DNA from: Chlamydomonas reinhardtii
Taxonomy: Eukaryota > Chlorophyta > Chlorophyceae > Chlamydomonadales > Chlamydomonadaceae
Length of the DNA stretch: 64,000 nt
NCBI RefSeq assembly: GCF_000002595.2
Contig: NC_057009.1
Span: 5,659,283-5,723,282 of the forward strand
Direction: 5' to 3'
The notes under the pieces are model-generated. The model did no database searches. It worked only from the letters and a program-made list of their open reading frames with translations, and was not told where the DNA came from. The first letter of the stretch is position 1, and each line of letters begins with the position of its first letter. Of the stretch, positions 42,297 to 51,971 are shown piece after piece. A program made the translations under genes and the position numbers.

Positions 42297-44868
42297 ATGT
42301 CAGCGAGGGCGTATTGGGGTAGGGGGGGCGGCACCAACAACCTGACTGACTAACAACACCGTACAACCGGCCTCATGACTGTGTGGTGCCACACGGTGAC
42401 CCGCACCGCACACGTGCTCACACTGCGCATCGGCTAGCTACGCCAGCCGCTGCACCTTCCCTTTGACCCGTCAAACTTACACCCGCACACAGCCACACAC
42501 ACACACACACATACACACACACACACAGTCACAAACACACACACACACACACACACATACACACACACACACACACAGTCACACACACACACCAGGTCGC
42601 ACGCGCCGTACATACCTGGTGTAGGCCCAGGCTCAGGCCGCCCGCCCCCGCGAATATGTCCATGGCCACCAGAGGCGGCTGCTGCTGAGGCGGTGGCGGC
42701 GGCGGCAGCGGGCCTGCACGAACACGGCCGCCGGCTGTAGCAGCAGGTGCCGGTGGCGGTGGCGGTGGCGGCAGTAGCCCGGCCTGCTCAAGAGAGGCCG
42801 GCGGCGGCCCCACCTGCCCCGTGGAGGGGTCGTATGCTCCCACCACCTGCCACACGTGCTGCTGCCGCGGCGCCTGCTGCTGCCAGCCACTGATGCTGCT
42901 GCCGCTCACGGCTGCTGCAGCTGCAGTAGCACCCGCCGAACCTGACGCCGGCAGGCGGACGGAGCAGCGGCCACGCACTGCACTCAGCGGCAAAGACAGC
43001 AAGTCGAGTGGTGGGGCCCTGTCGCCCGAGGCGGCTGCAGCGGCTGCTGCGCCTGCACCGGCGCCAGCGCTAGCACCAGCACCAGCGGCGTGTGTGTGTG
43101 CGGGTGCGTACAGCTCCCACCAGCTCCCGGCCGAGTGCGCCAGCTCGCGACTGATGTCCTCGGGCCGGTGCATCCGGATGACCTGTGGGTGGCATGGGGC
43201 GAGTGGGTTGGGCCGAGGGAGGTGGGGTGGGGCAGCTTTGGCAGCTCCGTATACATGGGGGCGGAGAATGGCGTCGGGCTCCATGCGAATCTACTGTGGC
43301 CCGCACAGTACGGTACAAGGAACGTGAAAGATAGGAAGGGGATGGCTTTGTGCTTTGGTGGAATGGACCTTTAGGGTGGATTCAGGTTGTAAAGCCAGCG
43401 CCAGCAGTTGACGGTGAACACATGCGATACGCACGCGCGGGCTTGATTGGGTGCCGGCTCCATGTGATGAAATGCTGAGCATGACATACGGCGTGACACA
43501 CGCAGCGCAACTGCCCACCTGCAGCGCCACACCCGCCGCCAGTGCGCTGCCCGCCGAGCCCTCTGCAGCACCAGCCGCCGCCGTCACCCCGGCCAGCTGC
43601 ACCACGCCCCACGCCCTCACGTGCTCCAGACTGCCCTGTGGTGGTTTTATGTGTGGGGAGGGGAGAGGGGAACGTGTGTGCATGTGATGTGTGTGGTGTA
43701 CGGCATCCATCAACCCGCCCGTGTGCATGTGAGCAGGACGTCACACGGAATCGGTCCGCCGTCCATCACGCCCATCAGCCAACAGGCACCTAGCCGCGTG
43801 CTGCTGCTGTACGGCGGTGCCGCGCCGCACACACACATACACGCTCATGCAGGGAGCTGCCCAACAACCGCCCGCCGTAAGGCAACACCAAGGTACCTTG
43901 GGCTTCCCTGACTTCTTGAGCCAAGCCGCGGAGGCCGAGGCCGCCAGGCTGGTGGTCGCGGAGCCACCACTGCTGCTACTGATGCTGCTACTGCCGCTGC
44001 CGCTGCTGCCACTCGGCCGCCTGGAAGAGGTGCTGTTGGCCTCGCCCTCGCCCTCCTCCTCCTCCTCGTCCTCCTCGTCCTCGTACTCGCCCCCGTCCTC
44101 GACTTCCTCCAGCTCCTCCTCCTCAGACGCCTCGGCCTCATAGGCCTCCGCCTCTGTCTCCTCTTCCGTCGCAGACGCCTCGGCAGACGCCATCGCACCG
44201 CTGCCCCCGCCGCCAGCGCCACTGGGGGGGGGCCGCCGCTTCCGGGCTGCAGGTGGCTCCGCCGCGTCCCAGCACACATACATGAAGTCACCCACCTGAA
44301 CACGTTTGTTTCATGTTAGCTAGACCATGTAAGAATGAATGAGGTATAACAGGTGATGGTGAAGCGCCGCCGTCCCCCCCCCCCCACACACGCACACGCA
44401 CCCGGTACTCCACGCCGTCCTTGACGAAGCCCGTCGCCGTCACAGCCGCCGGCCCCAGCCCCGGCCCCGCCCCAGCCACTCCTGCAGCGCCGGCGCCGCC
44501 CGCTGCTGCAGGTGCGGGTGACGGCGGCGCGTCGTGCCACAGCAGCTGCGGGCCGAGCCCCTGCACGGCACACGTATACGGCACATGATGGCATGCATCA
44601 GCGGGTGAGATGGATGTGACATAATGCAAGTAAACATGTACGGTACCGTACGGTAAGGTATGTTACGTAATAACCGCCGTGCCGTGTTGAGTGTGTGGCA
44701 CGTACATAGCTACCCTGCCGTCCGGCCGCCCCTGCGCACACGCACCCCCACCCGCCGGCACTCACCCCGGGCTGCCGCCGCGGCGGCACGTAGCTTCCCA
44801 GCGCCAGCTCCCCCCGGACAAGCCGCTGCAGTCCAACGCCGCCACTGCTACTACCACTGCTACTGCTG

Positions 44869-44903
<35 letters not shown>

Positions 44904-47649
44904 GCCCCTCAGCCCCCTGAACATGCCACGCAGGGGACAGTACACGTGCCGCAGCACGAACACGGGCGGCTGGCCCGCGGCCGCACGTGCGTCGTCCGCC
45001 GCCGCACGCTCTATGTCAGCCTGTGCGGCACACACACACATACACAGTTTTTGTTAGTGTTCTTCCCTTGTGCTCTCTCAAACATGGTGGCAAACGCATA
45101 GCACAGTTCTTGTTGTTGTTGATTTTGTGCTCTCTAACACATACACATGGTGGCAAACGCATACGGCACACCATAATTCAGCATCAGGGCTGCGTGTTTA
45201 GGGAAAGGCCTGCACATCCGTGACGCCGCCGCACGCCCCACCACACCACACCACACCACGCCCCACCAGCCGTACCTGCGCAGCCGCAATGGTGTCGCCT
45301 CCGCCCCCGCCTCCACCCCCGAGGTAGTCCAGCCCCAGCACCCGCACCCCCGCCGCCGCCAGCTCCGGACCGTTCAGCTCCAACTCCTCCAGCAGCACCC
45401 CGCCGCTACTGCTGCCGCTTCTTCTGATCCCGCTGCTGCTACTGCCGCCGCACATCAGGCCTGCCTCCTCCTCCTCTGCTGCTGCTGCTGCTGCCGCTGC
45501 GTCCTCCGCCTCCGCCTGGTGGTCTGTGCCGAGGTCCAGGAGGTACAGCTCCAGGGGGGCGGACAGGTCGTGGCGCAGCAGCGTGTCGCGGCCGTGAACC
45601 AGGGGCCGCAGCTGCGTGCGGGGCACGAGGTGCGTGTGGGCGGGCGGTGCAAGGTGAAAAAAGGTAAGGAGAGCGGGCCGGGCGTTTGTGTGTGCGTGAA
45701 GAAGCGTGCGAGAGACGGGCAGGAAGGTAGGAAGGTGTCGAGGACGGGTGGCACATGCACTGAGAGCAGGGGTAAGAGCACTGCAAAAAAAGCACTGGCA
45801 CGTACGCACAACCAGCCTCACAGTGGCGCCCAGGCAGCCGAATGGGAGCAAAGCACTGCGCTGGCACCGCTCATCATATAGCTGCATGCACCCACCCGGG
45901 CAGCACAGCGGCCATCCAGTTACCTGCACGCGCGGCTCAGACGCCTCCTCCCATTCGCCACACGGCCCTTCACCGCCGCAGTCCGGAGCACCCACGCTGC
46001 CCAACGCGACCGACGCCGCCCGACGCCGCCTCTCGCTGTAGATGCACTGCACCACCGCCGCCCACCACCCGCGCCGCCGCCCGCCACCCCGGTGCTGCTG
46101 GGTACTGCTGGGCGTGCCGGGCGGCAGTAGCACAAGGCTACCAGGCGCCAACCGCACAGTGCTACTGCCGCCGGCGGTGCCGTTGCTACTGCCGCCACTG
46201 GCTTCCGTCACGAGGACAGCCGCACTGTACATCGTCCGCTCCACCTCGAACCCGTCCCCGTTTCCGTCAGCGGCACCCGCCGCCGACACCACGACCGGCG
46301 CGAGGGGCTCCACAGCCTCCCAGCGGCGACCCACCGCCGCCGCCGCCGCCGCCGCGGATTGCGGGTGCTGCACAGTAGCCGCACCAGCACTAGCCGCAGC
46401 AGTGCCGGCGTGTTCCGCTGCCGCCGCCGCCTCAGCCACCTCTGCCACCGCCGCCGCCACCGCCACCTCTGCCGGCGTGAGCAGCCAGGGGCAGGTGCTC
46501 GCCAGAAGCCGGGCGGCGCGGTGGGCGTGTGCGGCGGCCGGCGCCCAGATCGCCTCCAGCCGGGGGGTGGCTGTGGCCTGGTGCGCCTCAGCCTTGGGTT
46601 TCGCTTTGGTGGCCTTTGGGGTTTTGGGGACCTTGCGGGCCTTGGTGGTGCTGGTGGCGCTACTGCTGCCACCGGTGCTGCTACTGCCGTCGTCGGGGCT
46701 GCTGGTGCTGCTGCTGGTGCTACGGCTTTTGCGGCTGGTGGCCGTGGCTCGCTGCTTGGGCGGAGCTGCGACGGCCGTGGCGGAGTCTGTGGAAGTCTCC
46801 GTGGCGGTGGTCCCAGTGATGGCCCTAGTGATGGCGGTAGGGGTGGTGGCGGTGGCGGCCGCCCTTGTGGTGCGGCTGTTGCGGCTGACGCGGCTGCTGG
46901 TGCCACTGCTCGCGGCGGCGGTGCTGCTACTGCCACTGCAACTGCCGCCGCCAGTGCTGCCTTTGGCGGCAGCGGCAGTGCCGCTGCTGCTGCTTGGCGT
47001 CGTTGCAGTCTTGCTCCGGCTGCGCCGCCGCGCCGCCGGGGGCGCCGTAGCAGCCTCAAGCGCCACTTCGCCGCCGCCGCTGGTGCTACCGGTGGTGTGC
47101 GGTTTCGCCTCATCTGCTGCAGTATCAGCAGCTGGTCCTGCAGATGGCGACGCGACCACTGGGGGTAGCTGCTGCAAAGGGAGGGGCGGTGATGCCTCTG
47201 TGGCAACGGCACCCGCTGCAGGCGGGGCTGAGCTGCTTGCCTTCGCTGCAGGCGTTGCCTGTGCAGGGGCGGAGCGGGAGGGCGCTTCCACTTGTGATGG
47301 CCCCACGCTGGGAGCTCACCGGTCACGTCACGAGCGCACGCCGGTTGCCATCAACGTCATCCCCGTTCGCGCCACGCGAGCTCGCATAGCTGTAGTCCAC
47401 ACCTACCTTCGAATGCTGTGGCGCTACCGAGCCATCCGCTGCTGGGTGCGGCGGCGCGGGCTTCCGCCGAGCTGGGCGCGGGCGGGATGGCGATCGCGGC
47501 GCAGGGACCGACGCTCCGGCCTGCGCCCGAACGCCCGAGGCACTTCCGACACCAGGCTTCATACGCGCTGGCGCGCATGCAGTGGCGGCTAGGCCATTGT
47601 GCCGGACTGGCAACCGCGGACAGTCGAAAGGCCGCGCAATCGTTGCCAT
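38431..47649 (-). CDS. DNMT1/MET1-type DNA (cytosine-5) methyltransferase with BAH modules
   Basis: Eighteen exons on the minus strand (47649-47407, 47258-45924, 45611-45276, 45020-44766, 44560-44402, 44295-43897, 43635-43519, 43182-42616, 42198-42082, 41810-41550, 41273-41239, 41008-40906, 40723-40335, 40077-39844, 39644-39545, 39351-39281, 39017-38894, 38670-38431) join in frame to 1694 residues. The C-terminal catalytic part shows motif [16 protein letters not shown] (1123-1137), motif [10 protein letters not shown] with Cys1242, motif VI ENV (1282-1284), motif VIII QSRSR (1324-1328) and motif X GNAVAPP near 1635. Before it lie BAH-like segments (TMYSAAVLV to [34 protein letters not shown]). 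The first 400 residues are Ala/Ser/Thr-rich and basic, without a recognisable CXXC or replication-foci domain. No chromodomain sits between motifs I and IV, which argues against a CMT type. The first exon junction is the least certain. Confidence 0.92.
39215..39275. repeat. 15-base tandem repeat, intronic
   Basis: Four or so units of the type CCCCAGCCCAYRGCC, next to the donor of the exon 39351-39281 of the DNA methyltransferase gene. Confidence 0.8.
40187..40265. repeat. (CA)n microsatellite
   Basis: CA array in the intron between exons 40723-40335 and 40077-39844 of the DNA methyltransferase gene. Confidence 0.95.
41476..41549. repeat. (CA)n-rich microsatellite
   Basis: Imperfect CA array immediately at the donor side of the motif IV exon (41810-41550) of the DNA methyltransferase gene. 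Confidence 0.85.
41847..41892. repeat. (CA)n microsatellite
   Basis: CA array upstream of the acceptor of the motif IV exon in the DNA methyltransferase gene. Confidence 0.92.
42237..42299. repeat. (TG)n microsatellite
   Basis: TG array with CG and TA variants in the intron between exons 43182-42616 and 42198-42082 of the DNA methyltransferase gene. The opposite-polarity CA array at 42487-42592 is in the same intron. Confidence 0.92.
42487..42592. repeat. (CA)n microsatellite
   Basis: Long CA array with two GTCACA interruptions. With the TG array at 42237-42299 it can form an inverted-repeat stem inside one intron. Confidence 0.95.
45040..45165. repeat. degenerate tandem repeat, two units, intronic
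   Basis: CATGGTGGCAAACGCATA occurs at 45083-45100 and 45146-45163, a period of 63 bases. Each copy is preceded by TTGTGCTCTCT, which matches the reverse complement of the inserts found next to TG arrays at 17458 and 20298. Confidence 0.75.
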
Positions 47650-48049
47650 CGAGCCCGCGCCTGAGCTGCTGGCGCTCGATGCGCTGTGACTTCTGGTGCG
47701 GGGATACTATAAGGTGGTTACTGATCAGACTACGCTAGAGTCGCGAGAAGCAGCGTGAGACTGCCAACGAGTTACCGCAAATGTCAACATATGATCAGCA
47801 AGCCACCCGTAGCAGCGCAGAAACGCTTCTATCGCAACAAACTGTGGAAACAAATTGCCAGATGATGTGCGGTTAGTCAGCGCCCAATGCATTGCAAGTC
47901 CCATCCGGTCCCATCAAGAGTCCCATACAGTCCCATCAACTGATGCCCCCTTCCCGCCTGCCTTTCCTGCCGCCTTTCCCGCCCAAACCGACACGTATCG
48001 CGCCCCAAAATTTACGGTGTAGCGCGGGCAGACTGCAGACGGTAGTTGC

Positions 48050-48232
48050 TGAGGGGCGGTGTTGGCATGCCGTGCGCCCACTTTAGAAGCGGGATTAAAC
48101 CACACACCAAGTTTGTCTCAGAGCCGGGAGAAAGTCACCACGTTTACTTGGCGAGTGCCTGTGAGTGACCCAAAACTTGGCGAGTGGTTTTATCCCGCTT
48201 CTAGCTCACGGCATGCCCACGCCCCCCAACGC
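48050..48232. repeat. fold-back (long inverted repeat) element
   Basis: Left arm about 48050-48115 and right arm about 48171-48232 pair over most of their length. The best blocks are GGCATGCCGTG / CACGGCATGCC, AGAAGCGGGAT / ATCCCGCTTCT and CCAAGTTT / AAACTTGG. A 12-base direct repeat ACTTGGCGAGTG occurs at 48147 and 48175. It could be a MITE-like element or a structured RNA or DNA site. Confidence 0.75.
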
Positions 48233-48615
48233 TGTCCCTCGGCAACAACGACTGCCTCGTGCGCTACACCGATACTACGCGGTCGCGGCCAATTCCCCCG
48301 CCGGTCTTGGAACAGCTGACACCAACACTCCGCACTCAGACATACCGTGCCCACCTAGCTCATATGCACAATCTAGTCCGGCCATGACTACACGCAAATT
48401 CCACCATACTGTATGGTAACACCAAACACAATGACATCATCACACAATCAACCCCAACCCATCATGTCTTGATTGTTCGTCAGCACTTCAACTTGCAGGT
48501 CCACAGGCCCTGCTCTGCATCTGGGACTCATCCTGCGTGAAGCTGCCCTCCACTTTATCTCGCAATGCAAATTAACTCGCGGGGCTCTCCACATATTCCG
48601 ATGACGTAGAAACAC

Positions 48616-48620
48616 TTACA
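48616..48620 (-). terminator. TGTAA polyadenylation signal, BTB gene
   Basis: TTACA on the plus strand, about 190 bases past the stop codon at 48806. Confidence 0.55.
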
Positions 48621-48805
48621 CACAATCGCGCGGCCTAAGCTGAGTGAACTCTCCAGCCTACGCCTCATGCCTTACTGTACACCCCATCACCCTGCTCCCA
48701 TGGTTCATGTCCGGCGATGCCCCGCCTTCCTTCTGCCCTTGCAAGCATGCGGCCTCCTCAGCACGCCCCGTCCCGCAGCCCCGCCCCGCCGCCCGCCGTG
48801 TCACC

Positions 48806-51420
48806 TTATGACTTCTTGTGCTTGCGGTAGGCGCACGAGTTGCAGAAGCGCGCATGGGTGGGCAGCATGGGCGCATTGCACAGCCGGCAGCCGCGTGTGT
48901 GCAGGTCTGTGTATTGCGCTGTGTGTGGGCGGGGAGTTTGGGAAGGTTGGGAGATGGGCGGGCGACACGAGCACTAAAGCCAATGCGGCAAAGGGAAGCG
49001 TGCGCTCGTTCCGGACGCAGCGCACCAGGGCACCGTGGCAGCTTGTGGGACCACCCGTCCACCTACCGGACCCACGCACCCGCCCGCCCACGCACCCACC
49101 TGCCGCGCAGTCTGCGTGCAGTGCCCCTGGGCCCGCCTGCAGCACGCCGCCGCAGCGGCCGCACGTGGGCGCCACACGGGAGGCGCTGTGCCGCACCGCC
49201 GCCAGCAGCCCCAAGGTCACAGCCGCCTGCAGGCACGCACGTGCGGATGCGGATGCAGACACACAGCAGGGCGGGTAACCATGCTGCATATCGGGCGCGC
49301 GCGGCCCAACTGTACGGAACGCACCTGCGTACATGGAAAGACCTACCACCTCCCCTCCCTCCCCGACCTCCCTCTCCCCGCTCCCCGGCCCCCCCCCCCC
49401 GCGCCCTCCCTCCCCCCGCCCGCCCACCTGCACCTCCGGCGCCACGGTGCCTGCGTAGTCGGCGGCGCCCACCAGGACGTGCAGCTCGGACGTCAGCCGC
49501 ACCAGGTCGCGCTGCCAGGCCGCCAGAGCGGAGGCGGCGCGGTCCGGGGCGCCCGGGCCGCCCGCAGCCTGGACAGCCGCCAGCAGCACTGCGGGGGCCG
49601 CCAACACGAGAGGCAGCGCAGCGCGGCGCGCACACGCGCTTGAACAAACGAAGCGGGCACGCGCAGTACGCTTCCCGATGCGCCTCCTGCAAACCCGCGG
49701 CCTGCCGCCCCTACTAAACCAAGCACTGCAAGCCGTGCCCGTTCATCCTACGACGCGCTCCTAGCCCCGTTGCCGCACACGCAGCCGCGCTCTCCGCCTG
49801 CGCTCTCCTGCTCCGCCGCCGACGCACCGTCCGGCGGCATCCTCAGCATCGCCAGCTCATCATCCAGTCGGGCCTGTACCGTACTGCCGTACTGCTGCAG
49901 CCCCGGGTACGGCTGTACGAACTTGATGACCAGGCTGGCGGCGGTGAGCAGGTTGGAGGCAGAGGACAGCGGCGGCACTAGAGATAGCTGCCGCGCGTTC
50001 AGGTGCAGGAAGTGCGCCTGGCCGGGTCGGAGGGAGGACATAGATTTCGTCAATATAAGGTTGCTTATTTGTCATGTGTTCTGAGTGATTAAGAAGCAAA
50101 CCAGATGGGGATGCGCGGCCGGGTTTGAGAGGTAGAGGCGAAAGCGTGTGGCTGCGCTGCTGGCGCGGGTAGAGGAGGCGGCACGGCGGCGACTTGAGCG
50201 CACAGCGACGGGCTGGTGGGTTTGACAGCCAAGCTCCAGCCATGGAACCCAACAAACCCCACTCACACAGGCGCCCCGGACGATGGGTATGTCGTACTTG
50301 TCGGCCAGCAGCAGCAGGTCCACGACGTTGTCCTGTGGGGAGTGGGAGGAAAGGGGGGGGGAGGGTGTGAGGCGTGGGTGTCAGGGTGGGCGAGTGGATA
50401 GGTAGGGCAGTGGCTTTCAGCCCCGCTGGAGGAGGTCACGGCACAGCGCAGCACAGCGCGAAGAAGCGGCACGTGCACCTGTTTCCCATGCACATGGCAC
50501 ATGTGCATGGACATGTGTAGTCGCCACTATTCACATGCACATGCACGTGCACGTGCACAGGCCCGCTCACCGATGTCACGAGCGATAGCGGGTACGCCTG
50601 TGAGGATGCCGGGCCAAAGTCGGCACCGCGGGGGCGGGGTCAGCTGCTGCTTAGCTGCGCCTGCACGCCAAACGCTCTGATCGCCCTCCGCACCGGCCTC
50701 CTGCAAGTCGCCCCGTCCCATGCCCATTCCTTGTCTTCCTTGTCCTCGGCTCATATTATCCCCTAGCCTGACTTGAAGTCCTTGGAAGTGTAGACAACCA
50801 CAACCTCCGCCCTCACCTCCAGGCTCAGCAAGCTGAGGGCCATGCGCCACGACTCGGCCTTGTCTGCCGGCAGGCGCAGCTCGCCTGCTTCCGGCAGCTC
50901 CAGCTCCAGCGTTGACCGCAGCACGGACGAGGCGCGGCACAGCACGCAGCGGCTGGCCATCAGCGCGCCGTCGCAGCACACCTGGGGTCAGCAGCAGGCG
51001 GCGGCGGCGGTGGCGGTGGTGCGGTGATCAGCGCCTGTAGCCACAAGTCAGGTGTAATACGCAGTGTTCTAGGGCGGGCGGGGGAAGGGAACGCGTTGAC
51101 GGCAAGCGCAGCGCCGTAACGCAGGCGCAGACCCAGCAGTCCCGACCCGGGCCCAAACTTTCTGTACGCGATCTGTTCCAATGCATGAACTGCCGCACCA
51201 GCTTCAGGTCACAACCCGCGGAGGGGGCCGCGGTAGAAACGACGATGGTGTCGGAGACTGGGGCTTTTGCCAGACAGCACAATCCGCTGCAGCCAGGGTG
51301 TAGGCAGCTACCAGAACCTGCTGGCAATCGTTCGCTGCTGCTCCCCATCACGTCCGTGCGCCCGTCGCTCGCTGGAAGTCCTCCGGCATGCTGTGACATT
51401 GTTCGGTTGGCTTGGTTCAT
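48806..51420 (-). CDS. BTB/POZ-domain protein with cysteine-rich C terminus
   Basis: Eight exons on the minus strand (51420-51199, 50981-50817, 50597-50571, 50332-50267, 50017-49828, 49588-49428, 49226-49100, 48918-48806) join in frame to 356 residues. The BTB fold is read as CDLKLVCCDGALMASRCVLC, then LELPEAGELRLPADKAESWR, LVTSDNVVDLLLLADKYDIP and a following helical part, spanning roughly residues 68-190. BTB domains dimerise and often present substrates to CUL3 ubiquitin ligases. The C terminus has four cysteine pairs or singles (CGRC 299-302, Cys317, CRLC 330-333, FCNSC 345-348) with histidines, suggesting one or two zinc-binding knuckles. It ends in a basic YRKHKKS. Exon 3 is only 27 bases. 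The N-terminal 65 residues are not conserved-looking, and the start could be at the second Met. Confidence 0.85.
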
Positions 51421-51971
51421 TCAGGAGCGGCTTACAAAGTGGTCTGCAAAAAACAGCAGCCAGCCCTCGATTTACGAGCGAATCCCTGAGGACGGAACCC
51501 AACCGGCGGAAACGTCCAGCGCGCAGACCGCGGCTCTGTCACATTGAGATATGTATAGGTTACATCAGTCAGGACAAGCGAGTTGGGTCTGCAAGCACAT
51601 TTGGCCTACGCACGCATGTCTGGGCCAGCTCAAATTTGCTTACATGGAAATTTGCTTACAATGCGCCCTTGGGCCTACAACCAGATACAGTTGATAGGGA
51701 TATACATAATTAGGCAAATTACGGCCCAAAGCATACTTCCCGGGCGCTTTTGAAACATACGGGACCTACTGCGTTCTCGAGCCGCTCGAGCCTCGAGCAC
51801 GCTTGCTCCCGCAGTTCGCTTATCTGGGGCGAGCATAGTCGTGCGGATAGCGCTCGGACACCTCGGCACGGCTGCGGACGAAGGGGCGGGTGGGCTCCGA
51901 CTTCGACCTCCCATTGGTTGCCAGCGCCGTTCTGCGCGAGGCTGTGCAGGACAAGCCTCAAACCGCACCAA
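51421..51971. promoter_or_regulatory. shared divergent promoter, BTB / SLBP-A genes
   Basis: 551 bases between two divergent starts. The AT-rich GATATACATAATTAG near 51697 is the only TATA-like stretch noticed. No exon was recognised. Confidence 0.45.

Larger units (their letters stand above)
47650..48805. other. intergenic region upstream of the DNA methyltransferase gene
   Basis: No exon could be supported. A minus-strand TATA-like TTATAGTA lies near 47705-47713, about 60 bases before ATG 47649. A fold-back element occupies 48050-48232. The right end is the 3' flank of the BTB gene, with its TGTAA signal at 48616-48620. Confidence 0.5.

Noticed and set aside
46042-47592. Plus-strand open frame of 516 codons
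   Set aside because: It is a shadow of the Ala/Ser/Thr-rich second exon of the DNA methyltransferase gene, with repetitive Leu/Val composition and no recognisable domain.
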